Shown: positions 17,866-25,634, counted from the stretch's first letter. The stretch is 26,708 nt of DNA from Anaerolineales bacterium (GCA_026985785.1 JALSPT010000222.1:1-26708), one strand, 5' to 3'. A program made the numbers and translations. Notes: generated from the letters alone by a model not told the origin.

Positions 17866-18818
17866 CCGATTGGCTTGAGATTCTGACTGCCGAGGGGGTG
17901 CCCTGGACGCTGGTGGGGGCGGACGGCGCCGTGAAAGCCGCCTCTGCCGACGCGCCCCTGGAGGCCGGTGCGTCCTTCCCTGCGGCGGCGGCCTGGCCGC
18001 CCGCCGAGGCCACGGCCCTCGAGGTGCCCGCTTTGGGGCCGGCGCGCCTCTACCCCCTGGCCGATGGGCAAACGCTGGTGCTGTGGGGGGCTTCCTACGC
18101 GGCGCTCGCTGCCGCGCTGGAGGCCGAACGCGCCCGCCTGCCGAAGTTCATCTCCACCCTCACCCACGAGTTGCGCCTGCCCCTCACTTCCATCAAGGGT
18201 TATGCCGACCTGCTGGTCAAAGGCGTGATGGGGCCGGTGAGCGATTCGCAGAAGCAGTTTTTGGAAGTCATCCGCAACAACGTCGACCGCATGGCCACGC
18301 TCATCGAGCGGGTTTCCGAAATGGGCAAACTGGAATCAGGCCGCCTGCGTCCCAAGCGCGAGCCGTTGGCGGTCAAACAGGCGGTGGAAGCCGTCGCCGC
18401 GGCCTACCGCCCGCGCTGCGAAGAGAAAAAGCAGGTTTTGGAAATCACCGTGCCCGATGGCCTGCCCATCGTGCTGGGCGAGATGCCGCGGGTGGTGCAA
18501 ATTCTAGAGGCCATGCTCGACAACGCCCACCGCTACACGCCCTCGGGGGGCCACATCACGCTGAAAGCCGAGGCCGTGAACGGCGGCGTGCGGGTGACCG
18601 TGTGTGACGACGGCCCCGGCATCGCGCCCGAGGACGCCAGGCGGGTGTTCGATCCATTCTTCCGCTCTGAAGCGCCGGAAATCCGCGAACACCCCGGCTG
18701 GGGGCTTTCGTTGCACGTCGCCCGCTTGTTTGCCGAGCATATGGGCGGGACAATGGGCTTCGAGAGCACGCCCGGCAAGGGCAGTTGCTTCTGGCTGTGG
18801 ATGGCTGCCGGCTCGTAG
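17862..18818 (+). CDS. Small cytosolic sensor histidine kinase
   Basis: The product is 318 residues. An N-terminal part of about 85 Ala/Pro-rich residues could be a degenerate PAS-like sensory module. HisKA follows, with the phosphoacceptor H102 in TLTHELRLPLTSIKGYADLL. The ATPase domain has N-box MLDNAHRYTPSGG (218-230), G1 DDGPGIAP (249-256), F-box FDPFFRS (263-269) and a slightly divergent G2 box GWGLSL (279-284; usually GxGLGL). No membrane segments. No response regulator is adjacent; this is the second such kinase in the same operon. AGGAGG lies upstream of ATG 17862, which overlaps the nth stop. A strong terminator follows 26 bases after its stop. Confidence 0.92.
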   Translation: MTDWLEILTAEGVPWTLVGADGAVKAASADAPLEAGASFPAAAAWPPAEATALEVPALGPARLYPLADGQTLVLWGASYAALAAALEAERARLPKFISTLTHELRLPLTSIKGYADLLVKGVMGPVSDSQKQFLEVIRNNVDRMATLIERVSEMGKLESGRLRPKREPLAVKQAVEAVAAAYRPRCEEKKQVLEITVPDGLPIVLGEMPRVVQILEAMLDNAHRYTPSGGHITLKAEAVNGGVRVTVCDDGPGIAPEDARRVFDPFFRSEAPEIREHPGWGLSLHVARLFAEHMGGTMGFESTPGKGSCFWLWMAAGS

Positions 18819-18844
18819 AAGCGTTGTTTTTCCTGCTGATAGCG

Positions 18845-18876
18845 GCGCCGTCTGGAGAGGCGGCGCTTTTTCTTTT
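18845..18876 (+). terminator. Rho-independent terminator of the 9.9-18.8 kb operon
   Basis: A stem of nine pairs (GCGCCGTCT/AGGCGGCGC, one G-U, loop GGAG) at 18845-18866 is followed by TTTTTCTTTT. It lies 26 bases after the second kinase gene. The remaining bases to 18960 contain no further feature I recognise. Confidence 0.9.
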
Positions 18877-18961
18877 GGGCTTCTGGGGACGGCGGTTCCC
18901 CTTGCTTGATGGTTTTGCCGGGTCTGGGTTTCCGTTATCTCTCCACGCGGGGCACAAAGCG

Positions 18962-18970
18962 TGGTATAAT
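18962..18970 (+). promoter_or_regulatory. Extended -10 promoter of the regulator-ABC transporter operon
   Basis: TGG-TATAAT is a perfect -10 with TGN extension. No clear -35. Predicted start near 18977, about 41 bases before the ATG at 19018. Confidence 0.65.
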
Positions 18971-18985
18971 CTGCGTTGCAAACAA

Positions 18986-19000
18986 GTCTGCTATACAGAC
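18986..19000 (+). promoter_or_regulatory. Dyad GTCTG-N5-CAGAC, candidate operator
   Basis: A perfect five-base inverted repeat with five-base spacer lies about nine bases downstream of the predicted transcript start. It is placed as an operator for the winged-helix regulator encoded in this operon might be. It could also form a small RNA hairpin. Not tested. Confidence 0.35.
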
Positions 19001-19017
19001 CAAAGAGGGTTTTTCTC

Positions 19018-19671
19018 ATGCCCGCTTCTTCCGTTTGTCCTATGCGCCCCACGTGGGTGCGCCAACTGGAAGCCTATTGGGTGGTGGATGGCCTCCCTGA
19101 CCTGCTGGTAGGGGGTGTCTTTCTCACTGTCACCGGATGGCAAACGTTAGAGGTGTTGTACCTGTCTCCTCCACCTCTGGCGAGATTCGCCTTCGTTGCT
19201 TTCGTCTTCTTCACCGTTCTTGGTGGGCGTTGGTTGTTACAGCGGTTGAAATGGCGCCTGACTTATCCTCGCACGGGGTACCTTCGCCCTGCACTGCCAC
19301 CGAGGCAGCGCCGCATCCTGGGGTTGCTGGTCACCGGCCTGGGCGGCCTTCTCGTCGTGGCCGCCCTTTCGCAAATCGGTTTTCCGCCATTGCTCCCCGG
19401 CCTGCTGAGCGTTTTCTTGACCACCGCCATGCTGTGGCTTGGCTGGCGTTACGCCCGTCCGCGCTATGGGCTCTATGCGGTGGCGGCGTTCCTCGGCGGG
19501 GTGTGTTCTGTGGTCTCCCTTGCCCATGCCCGGGGGGTGGCTTTCCTTTGGCTGGCCGACGGTAATGCCGTTTTCTTGAGCACGGGCTTTGCTGCCTTGC
19601 TGGGCGGCGGCGTCACCCTGCGGGTTTACCTGCACCGTCATCCGCTTCCCCGAAGTGTGTCCGATGAATGA
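19018..19671 (+). CDS. Membrane protein of unknown function (about five segments)
   Basis: The product is 217 residues and I do not recognise a family. Hydrophobic stretches near LPDLLVGGVFLTVTG, FAFVAFVFFTVLG, ILGLLVTGLGGLLVVAAL, LPGLLSVFLTTAMLWLGW, LYAVAAFLGGVCSVVS and the C-terminal VFLSTGFAALLGGGVTL suggest five or six membrane segments, with a basic loop after the second (RLKWRLTYPRTGYLRPALPPRQRR). ATG 19018 has AGAGGG eight bases upstream and lies downstream of the TATAAT promoter. It overlaps the start of the winged-helix regulator by eight bases. Sensor-like or transporter-accessory roles are possible but unsupported. Confidence 0.8.
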   Translation: MPASSVCPMRPTWVRQLEAYWVVDGLPDLLVGGVFLTVTGWQTLEVLYLSPPPLARFAFVAFVFFTVLGGRWLLQRLKWRLTYPRTGYLRPALPPRQRRILGLLVTGLGGLLVVAALSQIGFPPLLPGLLSVFLTTAMLWLGWRYARPRYGLYAVAAFLGGVCSVVSLAHARGVAFLWLADGNAVFLSTGFAALLGGGVTLRVYLHRHPLPRSVSDE

Positions 19672-19990
19672 CCCTTTTTCCCACATCGATCCCCTCGTCC
19701 ACGCTCCTGCTCGGTTGTTCATCCTCAGCCTACTGGCCCACGCCGAGCAGGCCGATTTCCTCTATCTGCTCCACGCCACTGGCCTGACCAAAGGCAATCT
19801 CTCTGCCCACCTTGCCAAACTGGAAAAAGCCGCTTACATCGAGGTGGAAAAAACCTACCGTGGCAAATATCCCCTGACGCTCTACCGCCTTACCCCCATC
19901 GGATGGGATGCCCTGCACGCTTACCATCAGGCCATGCAAAGCATCCTCCATGGGCTCGAGCCGGCGCTTGCCAGGAGGAAAACCGCATGA
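19664..19990 (+). CDS. Winged-helix transcriptional regulator (HTH_34/ArsR-like)
   Basis: The product is 108 residues. It matches small winged-helix regulators of the DUF2250/HTH_34 type: an initial helix ARLFILSLLAHAEQADFLYLL, the recognition helix TKGNLSAHLAKLEKAAYIEVEK, the wing TYRGKYPLTLYRLTPIGWDAL and a C-terminal dimerisation helix. Such regulators often sit before ABC exporter genes. No metal-binding cysteines are visible, so it is not a typical ArsR metal sensor. The start overlaps the previous gene and its stop overlaps the ABC ATPase ATG. It may control this operon through the dyad at 18986-19000; that link is inference. Confidence 0.88.
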   Translation: MNDPFSHIDPLVHAPARLFILSLLAHAEQADFLYLLHATGLTKGNLSAHLAKLEKAAYIEVEKTYRGKYPLTLYRLTPIGWDALHAYHQAMQSILHGLEPALARRKTA

Positions 19991-20934
19991 ACACATCCTC
20001 ACTTCCCTTGTACGCCAGCCATCTCACCAAACGCTTCGGCGACTTCGTTGCGGTGAATGATGTCACCCTGGAGGCCCATCCTGGGGAAATTGTTGCCTTG
20101 CTGGGCCCCAACGGCGCGGGCAAAACCACTACCATCCGCATGGTGATGGGTATCCTTTTCCCCGACCGGGGTGAAATTCGTCTGTTTGGGGAACCGCCCC
20201 ACGCTGCCCGCTTGCTCGTGGGCTATCTTCCCGAAAGCCGCGGGCTGTACCGCAACGCGCGGGTGGGCGAACTGCTGATCTATCTCGGAGTACTCAAAGG
20301 GCTTTCGGCTGCCGAGGCCAGCCGCCGCGCCGACCTCTGGCTGGAACGCTTCGGCCTGAGCGACTGGAAAAAGCGTAAAATCCATGAACTCTCCCATGGG
20401 ATGCAGCAGAAAGTGCAACTGGCGGCTGCCTTGCTTCACGATCCGCCGCTGGTCATCCTCGACGAGCCTTTTCAAGGGCTTGATCCGGTCAACATTCAAT
20501 TGGTTAGGACACTCATTCGCGATCTGCGCGCCGAGGGGCGTGCGGTGTTGTTGAGTTCCCACCAGTTGCATCACGTCGAGCCGTTGGCCGATCGGGTGGC
20601 GCTCATCGACCACGGCCATATTGTCGAAACCGGCTCGGTGGATGAGTTGAAGCGGCGCTATGCGCAGGGCGACATTGCCATCCGCCTGGCCGACGATGCT
20701 CCCCTGCCCGCCAATCTGCCCGGCATTGCCCATCTGCGCCGGGTGGAGGGAGAATGGCGTATCAAACCCGCCCCCGGCGTCGCCCCCCAAGAGGTGCTGG
20801 CCGCGTTGCTCGCCCGCGGGCTGACGGTGGAGGCCTTCGCAGTGGTGCTGCCTTCCCTGGAGGAGGTTTTCTTGCGCGCCGTGGCAGCGGCGCAAAACCC
20901 CCAAAAAGGAGAATCCGGCGATGAACTGGCGTAA
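19987..20934 (+). CDS. ABC transporter ATP-binding protein (NatA-like)
   Basis: ATPase subunit of an ABC-2 exporter, on the cytosolic face of the membrane. The product is 315 residues. Walker A GPNGAGKT is at 40-47. The signature is LSHGMQQK near 135-142, a variant typical of NatA-type ATPases that carry LSxGM instead of LSGGQ. Walker B LVILDEP lies at 155-161, and the switch His is H192 in SSHQLHH. A C-terminal extension (about 225-315) follows the ATPase domain, as in drug, Na+ and antibiotic exporters of this class. The start is ATG 19987 with AGGAGG upstream. The end overlaps the permease start. Substrate unknown. Confidence 0.93.
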   Translation: MNTSSLPLYASHLTKRFGDFVAVNDVTLEAHPGEIVALLGPNGAGKTTTIRMVMGILFPDRGEIRLFGEPPHAARLLVGYLPESRGLYRNARVGELLIYLGVLKGLSAAEASRRADLWLERFGLSDWKKRKIHELSHGMQQKVQLAAALLHDPPLVILDEPFQGLDPVNIQLVRTLIRDLRAEGRAVLLSSHQLHHVEPLADRVALIDHGHIVETGSVDELKRRYAQGDIAIRLADDAPLPANLPGIAHLRRVEGEWRIKPAPGVAPQEVLAALLARGLTVEAFAVVLPSLEEVFLRAVAAAQNPQKGESGDELA

Positions 20935-22138
20935 GATACTGGCCGTTGCAACTTATGAATTTCGCACGAACTTTCGGCGAGGCGGCTATCTGTTTGCCAC
21001 TTTTGGCCTGCCGCTGCTGGCGCTGGCCCTGCTCGGAGGCATTCGTTGGATTTCCCAGCGAAGTCAGGGGTCGGAACTCGTGACAGTGGATCTCGACAAG
21101 CCTATCGGCGTGGTGGACGAGGCGCACTTTCTTCCTGCCCTGCCGCCCGAGGGTTTTGAAGCCTTCCCTACCGTTTCCGCCGGCAGGCAGGCTCTACTCG
21201 ATGGGCACCTGCTTGCGTTGGTGGTCATTCCCCCTGATTATCCTCGAGGTGAGATTCCTCTGACCGTGTACACCACCAGCGGCATGTTCACCGTGGGCGA
21301 TGTGCTCTCCCAGCGGCTCACTTTTTTGGTTGCCTACGGCAAAGCCAGAGGACACATCCCCCCGCAGGCGGTGGCCGCGCTCTTCGAGCCGCCAGAGGCG
21401 CATTACATCACCATCAGCACCGGTCACGCGGAGAGAAAACAAACCATGGCGGACATGTGGGGACCCTACACTCTGAGTATTCTTTACTTCATGGCGTTAT
21501 TTTCGGCCTCCGGTTACCTCTTGCAAGGCATTGCGGAGGAAAAAGAAAGCCGCATTGTGGAAGTGTTGCTTTCCTCGGTGACGGCGCACGAACTGCTGTG
21601 GGGCAAGATGCTGGGCCTGGGTGCCTTAGGGCTGACGCAGATGGCCATTTGGGTACTGATTGCCGTGCCTGCCGTCAACCGCATGGGCGCGCCGATCCAT
21701 TTCCAACTGCACTTTACCACGGGCTTTCTGACTATCGCCGCCGTGGCGCTGGTGGAAGGTTTCCTGCTTTTTGGCCTGTTGATGGCCGGGTTGGGTGCGT
21801 TGGGAAACAACATGCGCGAGAGCCAGCAATTCTCGGCGTTCATCTCTATGTTGGCCGTGTCGCCCATGATCCTGAGCACGCTTTTCTTCCTCAACCCCAA
21901 CGGCATTGTACCCCGAGTGATGAGTTACATCCCCTGGACGGCGCCGGTGGCGCTGCTGTTGCGGCTTTCGCTGGTTGCCCTGCCGTGGTGGGAAATTGCC
22001 GCCTCGCTCCTTTCGATGGCCGTGGGTGTGGCTCTCAGCCTGTGGGCTGGGGTGCGGCTGTTCCGCGTAGGCATTTTGATGTTCGGCAAACGCCCTTCGT
22101 GGAAAGAGGTCTGGCGCATCCTGCGGCAACCGGCATGA
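20921..22138 (+). CDS. ABC-2 type permease (NatB/YhaP-like)
   Basis: Membrane partner of the preceding ATPase. The product is 405 residues. One membrane segment near residues 24-44 (LFATFGLPLLALALLGG) is followed by a large extracytoplasmic domain (about 50-185). Then come at least five segments, beginning with YTLSILYFMALFSASGYLLQGIAEEKESRIVEVLLSS. The EEKESRIVEVLLSS stretch is the coupling-helix motif found in ABC-2 permeases of the NatB type. Substrate unknown; sodium or drug export are typical for relatives. AGGAG lies upstream of ATG 20921, inside the end of the ATPase gene. A bidirectional terminator begins right after the stop codon. Confidence 0.92.
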   Translation: MNWRKILAVATYEFRTNFRRGGYLFATFGLPLLALALLGGIRWISQRSQGSELVTVDLDKPIGVVDEAHFLPALPPEGFEAFPTVSAGRQALLDGHLLALVVIPPDYPRGEIPLTVYTTSGMFTVGDVLSQRLTFLVAYGKARGHIPPQAVAALFEPPEAHYITISTGHAERKQTMADMWGPYTLSILYFMALFSASGYLLQGIAEEKESRIVEVLLSSVTAHELLWGKMLGLGALGLTQMAIWVLIAVPAVNRMGAPIHFQLHFTTGFLTIAAVALVEGFLLFGLLMAGLGALGNNMRESQQFSAFISMLAVSPMILSTLFFLNPNGIVPRVMSYIPWTAPVALLLRLSLVALPWWEIAASLLSMAVGVALSLWAGVRLFRVGILMFGKRPSWKEVWRILRQPA

Positions 22139-22176
22139 AAAAACCTTGCCCGCCAGTGTGACGGGCAAGGTTTTGT
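22138..22176. terminator. Bidirectional terminator between convergent genes
   Basis: A stem of nine pairs (CCTTGCCCG/CGGGCAAGG, loop of nine) at 22144-22170 is flanked by six A on the left and TTTT on the right, which extends the stem and gives T-tails on both strands. It serves the ABC permease on plus and the lipoprotein gene on minus. Confidence 0.88.
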
Positions 22177-22198
22177 GGTAGGCGACACAACTCGCAAC

Positions 22199-23398
22199 TC
22201 ACGGCGTTTCCACGACAGGGGAAACCCATACAGCCCAATCCTGGCCTGAGGAGTCGCCTGCATCTACGACCAAATGAAATATGGCGGGGTGACCACCTAA
22301 AGGCGTGAGGTCGACATCAATAGGTAAGAGGGAACCGTTACACGCTTTAGTCCAGTGGCCCAACAGGCGAGGCGGGTAGTTGGCCCAGCGGGCATAGAGG
22401 GCAAAGGTGACCTTGCCGCCGCCACAGGAACCATTCGAGAGTGCAATGAAGCCGACTTTGGCTCGGAAGTGTGCATTAGCAGGCACGGAGATGACAGGGT
22501 AAATGCCTCTGATCAGGCCGTGGGCCACCCACTGGGGGTGCGTTTCCAGGGTTTTGGGGTATCGGTGGCCGTCTTCCAGCAGTGTACCGTTGGCGTAGCG
22601 GGCGAAACCTCGCGAATCGTTCGGGGCACCGGGGAAAGGCAGAGAGTCACCGTTGCCGTTGGACCACGAAGCATTGGGGGCTTGCTCGTAGAAATCCAAA
22701 GCCAGAAGCGCAGGTGGGGGAAGATTAGGTGTGGGTGTAGGCGTTGCCGTGGGTGTTGCCGTAGGTTCAACCACTTTGATCTTCACCCAAAAAGGATTGC
22801 CGGTGGTCAGCCCAAACACCACGCCGCCGTTGTCGCGCAGGCGCCAGTAGCCGGCGTACTCGCCCGGGGTGGTCGGGGCGGTCAGGTTTACGGAAATGTC
22901 CACCTGCTGGCCGGGTGCAACTGCTCCCAAAATCGGCTGCGATGCCGGGCCGCCCATTTGGTTGCCATGGTCGAACACCAGGCTGTAGTTTTGCCAGGTG
23001 CACGAGCCGACGTTTTGCAAACGCCACGTTTTGGTGAACGTTTCGCCGGGTTTGAAGACCGTATCGTCGGGGACGGTGACATCGGTGATGAAATGGGCGA
23101 CATTGCAGGGCAGAGGAGAGGGTGTGGGCGATACTGCAAGCGTAGGCGGAGGAAGTGTGGGCGGGGCAGTAGGCGGCGCGGTGGCCGATGGCAAAACGGT
23201 GCCTGTTCCCGCTTGGGTGGGGGGAGCGGGCGTCGCTGGCCCTCCACCCTGAGCCGCCTGCGTCAGGGCTGCTTCTACCGTCATGGCGGCCAAAGTGTTC
23301 ACGCTGTTCGCCGGGGGTGTTGCGGCGCTGGGGGATAGACTGCAAGCGAGCAAGACGGTCAGCATTCCTCCTAACAAGAGAGCGATGAGATTTCGCAT
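22199..23398 (-). CDS. Lipoprotein with an NBR1-Ig-like domain
   Basis: The product is 399 residues. A lipoprotein signal peptide ends in LLAC with the lipidated C19. A Thr/Pro/Ala-rich linker runs to about residue 97. An NBR1-type Ig-like domain follows (about 98-212), with TFTKTWRLQNVGSCTW, GPASQPILGAVAPGQQVDISV and PGEYAGYWRLRDNGG as hallmarks. A short Thr-Pro linker leads to a C-terminal domain of about 170 residues that I do not recognise; its strand-rich sequence with two late cysteines suggests a carbohydrate- or ligand-binding sandwich. The protein should be anchored outside the cytoplasmic membrane. AAGGAGG precedes the ATG. A promoter lies about 50 bases upstream. NBR1-Ig lipoproteins of this form are frequent in Anaerolineae. 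Confidence 0.88.
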   Translation of the reverse strand: MRNLIALLLGGMLTVLLACSLSPSAATPPANSVNTLAAMTVEAALTQAAQGGGPATPAPPTQAGTGTVLPSATAPPTAPPTLPPPTLAVSPTPSPLPCNVAHFITDVTVPDDTVFKPGETFTKTWRLQNVGSCTWQNYSLVFDHGNQMGGPASQPILGAVAPGQQVDISVNLTAPTTPGEYAGYWRLRDNGGVVFGLTTGNPFWVKIKVVEPTATPTATPTPTPNLPPPALLALDFYEQAPNASWSNGNGDSLPFPGAPNDSRGFARYANGTLLEDGHRYPKTLETHPQWVAHGLIRGIYPVISVPANAHFRAKVGFIALSNGSCGGGKVTFALYARWANYPPRLLGHWTKACNGSLLPIDVDLTPLGGHPAIFHLVVDAGDSSGQDWAVWVSPVVETP

Positions 23399-23445
23399 GA
23401 TGGCCTCCTTACCAGTACTCCCAAAAACGTAAAATGTCCATTTTC

Positions 23446-23474
23446 AGTATATGGGTATTTGAAGTAAAAAGCAA
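23446..23474 (-). promoter_or_regulatory. Promoter of the NBR1-Ig lipoprotein gene
   Basis: On the minus strand TTGCTT (23474-23469) lies 17 bases before TATACT (23451-23446). Predicted start near 23439, about 40 bases before the ATG. The region is AT-rich compared with its surroundings. Confidence 0.6.
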
Positions 23475-23501
23475 GTAAATCGCCCATTGCCCTTTGAACT
23501 C

Positions 23502-23512
23502 AAGGGTATAAT
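23502..23512 (+). promoter_or_regulatory. TATAAT promoter of the NfeD-slipin operon
   Basis: The 11-mer AAGGGTATAAT contains a perfect -10 hexamer (23507-23512). The predicted start is near 23519. The same 11-mer occurs at 9931-9941 before the thioesterase operon. No convincing -35 is seen. Confidence 0.65.
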
Positions 23513-23518
23513 AGACAT

Positions 23519-23560
23519 ATGCATCATGGGTCTTGCTTGCCTTTCGGGAGTTTGCTGTGA
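23519..23560 (+). CDS. Possible 13-codon leaderless leader peptide
   Basis: An ATG six bases after TATAAT opens a 13-codon frame (MHHGSCLPFGSLL) whose TGA overlaps the GTG start of the NfeD-like gene. The ribosome site of that gene, GGGAG, lies inside it. It could be a coupling peptide, or the ATG may be chance. There is no homology evidence. Confidence 0.25.
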   Translation: MHHGSCLPFGSLL

Positions 23561-24180
23561 CCTTTGCTTGGCTCACCCCCAATTTGGCTTACCTGTTGTT
23601 GGTTAGCGGCACGGTGCTGCTCATCTTGGCCCTCCTCACGCCCGGCACCGGTGTGCTGGAACTGACGGCTTTGCTGTTGTTGCTTGGCGCGGGTTATACT
23701 GCCACCCAACTGGCTGTGAACGGGTGGGCTATCCTGCTCTGGCTGGCGGGGGTGGTGTTTTTTGGTTTTTCGGTGCGTCAAAGTAGAAGTGGTATTTTCT
23801 GGCTCGCGGCTGCGCTGCTGGCGATGATTGGGGGCTCGGTGTTCATCTTCCGTTCGCCGCAGGGCGGCAGCGCGGTTTCCCCTTGGCTGGCTACCATCGT
23901 TTCGCTCCTGGTGGGAAGCGTGGGGTGGGTGGTGACCCGCAAGGTGTTGGCTGCAGAAGAACGCCCTCCTGCCCATAGCCTGGAGCGTCTCATCGGCCGC
24001 ATTGGGGAAACCCGCACACCGATAGACCGGGAAGGCACGGTTTTCCTGGATGGGGAAATGTGGACGGCGCGCAGCCGCCATTCCATCCCCGCCGGTGTGC
24101 CGGTACGCGTGGTGGGGCGCGAAGGGCTGATTTTATGGGTGGAGGCGGTACAAGAGCCTGACACTTCTCCTGAAAGCTGA
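23557..24180 (+). CDS. NfeD-like membrane protein
   Basis: The product is 207 residues. Hydrophobic segments cover about residues 8-120 (LAYLLLVSGTVLLILALLTPG, ELTALLLLLGAGYTA, GWAILLWLAGVVFFGF, GIFWLAAALLAMIGGSVF, PWLATIVSLLVGSVGWVVT). A soluble C-terminal NfeD OB-fold-like domain follows (about 140-200), with LIGRIGETRTPID, GTVFLDGEMWTARS and IPAGVPVRVVGREGLILWVEA, which are family hallmarks. No N-terminal ClpP-class protease domain is present, so it is the short form. NfeD proteins work with SPFH/stomatin-like proteins, and one is encoded next. I chose GTG 23557 because GGGAG lies six bases upstream; a TTG at 23533 would also be in frame. Confidence 0.85.
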   Translation: MTFAWLTPNLAYLLLVSGTVLLILALLTPGTGVLELTALLLLLGAGYTATQLAVNGWAILLWLAGVVFFGFSVRQSRSGIFWLAAALLAMIGGSVFIFRSPQGGSAVSPWLATIVSLLVGSVGWVVTRKVLAAEERPPAHSLERLIGRIGETRTPIDREGTVFLDGEMWTARSRHSIPAGVPVRVVGREGLILWVEAVQEPDTSPES

Positions 24181-24220
24181 CCCGTTCGCTCTTTCTTTTT
24201 CTCTGTAAGGAGGTCTGACC

Positions 24221-25171
24221 ATGTTTTACACCCCTGTTTTTGCCGGTGATGCCGCAGCGATGGGTTTCTTGTGCTTTGTTGGCATCCTGGCACTCTTTTT
24301 CCTCGGCATCCTTGCCAGCGCCATCAAGATCATTCCCGAATACCAGCGCCTGGTGGTTTTCCGCCTAGGGCGCGTGGTCGGCGCAAAGGGCCCCGGCCTG
24401 GTGTTGCTGATTCCCTTCATCGATCGCGGCATTCGCGTCGACCTGCGTGAGCAGGTGCGCGAAATTCCCCACCAGACGTGCATCACCAAAGACAACGCTG
24501 CCATCGCGGTGGACTTCATCTGGTACTACAAGGTGTTGGACGCCGAGCAGAGCGTGATCCAGGTGGGGAACTTCGAGGCAGCCGCCCAAGGCATGGCCAC
24601 CACCACCTTGCGCGCCGTCATCGGCGGCATCTTGCTGGATGATGTGCTCTCCGAGCGTGAACACATCAACAACATGCTGCGCGCCCGCCTGGACGAAGTG
24701 ACCGAGCGGTGGGGCGTCAAGGTCACCAATGTGGAAATCCGTGAAATCGTGCCGCCGAAGAAGATTCAGGAAGCGATGGATCGGCAGATGTCGGCGGAGC
24801 GCGAGCGCCGAGCGTTGGTGACCGAATCGCTGGGGAAGCGGGAAGCCGCCATCAACGTCGCCGAGGGCGAAAAGCAGGCGGCCATCCTGCGCGCCGAGGG
24901 CGAGAAACAATCGGCCATCCTCAAAGCCGAGGGCGAGAAAAAGGCTCAACTGCTGCGCGCTGAGGGCTTTGCTGCCGCTTTGGAGCGTATCTACAATGTG
25001 GCTCAAACGGTGGATCCCAAGACCATGACGCTCCAGTATTTCGAAACCCTCAAGACCATGGGCACCAGCCCCTCCACCAAGTTCATCTTCCCGATGGAGT
25101 TCACCGGCTTGATGAGCGATTTCATGAGATTGCGCGGTGAAAGTGAAACGCCGGAGCCTCGCCAAGACTGA
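24221..25171 (+). CDS. SPFH/band-7 protein (slipin, stomatin-like)
   Basis: The product is 316 residues. An N-terminal membrane hairpin or segment (about 13-36) is followed by the SPFH domain (about 37-200), with IIPEYQRLVVFRLGRVVGAKGPGLVLLIPFID and EIREIVPPKKIQEAMDRQMSAERERRA as family hallmarks. Then comes a coiled coil with the repeated ...AEGEKQ(A/S)AILRAEGEK... units (about 210-255). It would oligomerise at the inner face of the membrane and organise membrane domains. The NfeD-like gene directly upstream is its usual partner. The start has a near-perfect TAAGGAGGT ribosome site six bases upstream, so high expression is likely. The end overlaps the acetyltransferase gene by 35 bases. Confidence 0.95.
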   Translation: MFYTPVFAGDAAAMGFLCFVGILALFFLGILASAIKIIPEYQRLVVFRLGRVVGAKGPGLVLLIPFIDRGIRVDLREQVREIPHQTCITKDNAAIAVDFIWYYKVLDAEQSVIQVGNFEAAAQGMATTTLRAVIGGILLDDVLSEREHINNMLRARLDEVTERWGVKVTNVEIREIVPPKKIQEAMDRQMSAERERRALVTESLGKREAAINVAEGEKQAAILRAEGEKQSAILKAEGEKKAQLLRAEGFAAALERIYNVAQTVDPKTMTLQYFETLKTMGTSPSTKFIFPMEFTGLMSDFMRLRGESETPEPRQD

Positions 25172-25634
25172 AGCGGACTGGGGCGCCATCGCCGCGCCCT
25201 CGGGTTACCGCCTGGCCTCGGCCGGCTTGTGGGATTTAGGTGCCTTGCAACGTCTGGAAAAGGTGTGCTTCCCGCAGGATGCCTGGCCGCTGATCGAACT
25301 GCTGGGTGTGCTCATCTGGCCAAACATGGCGCGCTGCAAGATAGTCTTTGGCGAGGAAATGGTTGGCTTTGCCGCCGGACAGGAGATCGATGGGGCAGGG
25401 TGGATTGTCACTTTGGCCGTCCATCCTGCCCACCGTCGGCGGGGGCTGGGGCGCGCTTTGCTCATGGCCTGTGAGCAGTTTTTGTCCCATGCGGTGCTGC
25501 GGTTGGCCGTGCGGGCGTCCAATCACGCCGCACAGGCGCTCTACCGGCATGGGGGGTATCAGGTCGTCGACCGCTGGCCGCGCTACTATGTGGACGGTGA
25601 AGATGCGCTCGTCATGGAGAAAATCAGGGGGTAG
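25137..25634 (+). CDS. GNAT-family N-acetyltransferase (RimI-like)
   Basis: Transfers acetyl from acetyl-CoA to an amine; substrate unknown. The product is 165 residues. The GNAT core runs from about 22 to 160: LEKVCFPQDAWP near the N-terminus, the acetyl-CoA pyrophosphate loop VTLAVHPAHRRRGLGRALL (91-109) with RRGLGRA, then RLAVRASNHAAQALYRHGGYQVVDRWPRYYVDGEDALVM. These last motifs resemble RimI, which acetylates ribosomal protein S18, but no neighbour such as tsaB or tsaD is here to support that. GTG 25137 was taken as start; GTG 25143 is an alternative, with no strong ribosome site for either. Its end overlaps folP, on the other strand, by 11 bases. Confidence 0.85.
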   Translation: MKVKRRSLAKTEADWGAIAAPSGYRLASAGLWDLGALQRLEKVCFPQDAWPLIELLGVLIWPNMARCKIVFGEEMVGFAAGQEIDGAGWIVTLAVHPAHRRRGLGRALLMACEQFLSHAVLRLAVRASNHAAQALYRHGGYQVVDRWPRYYVDGEDALVMEKIRG

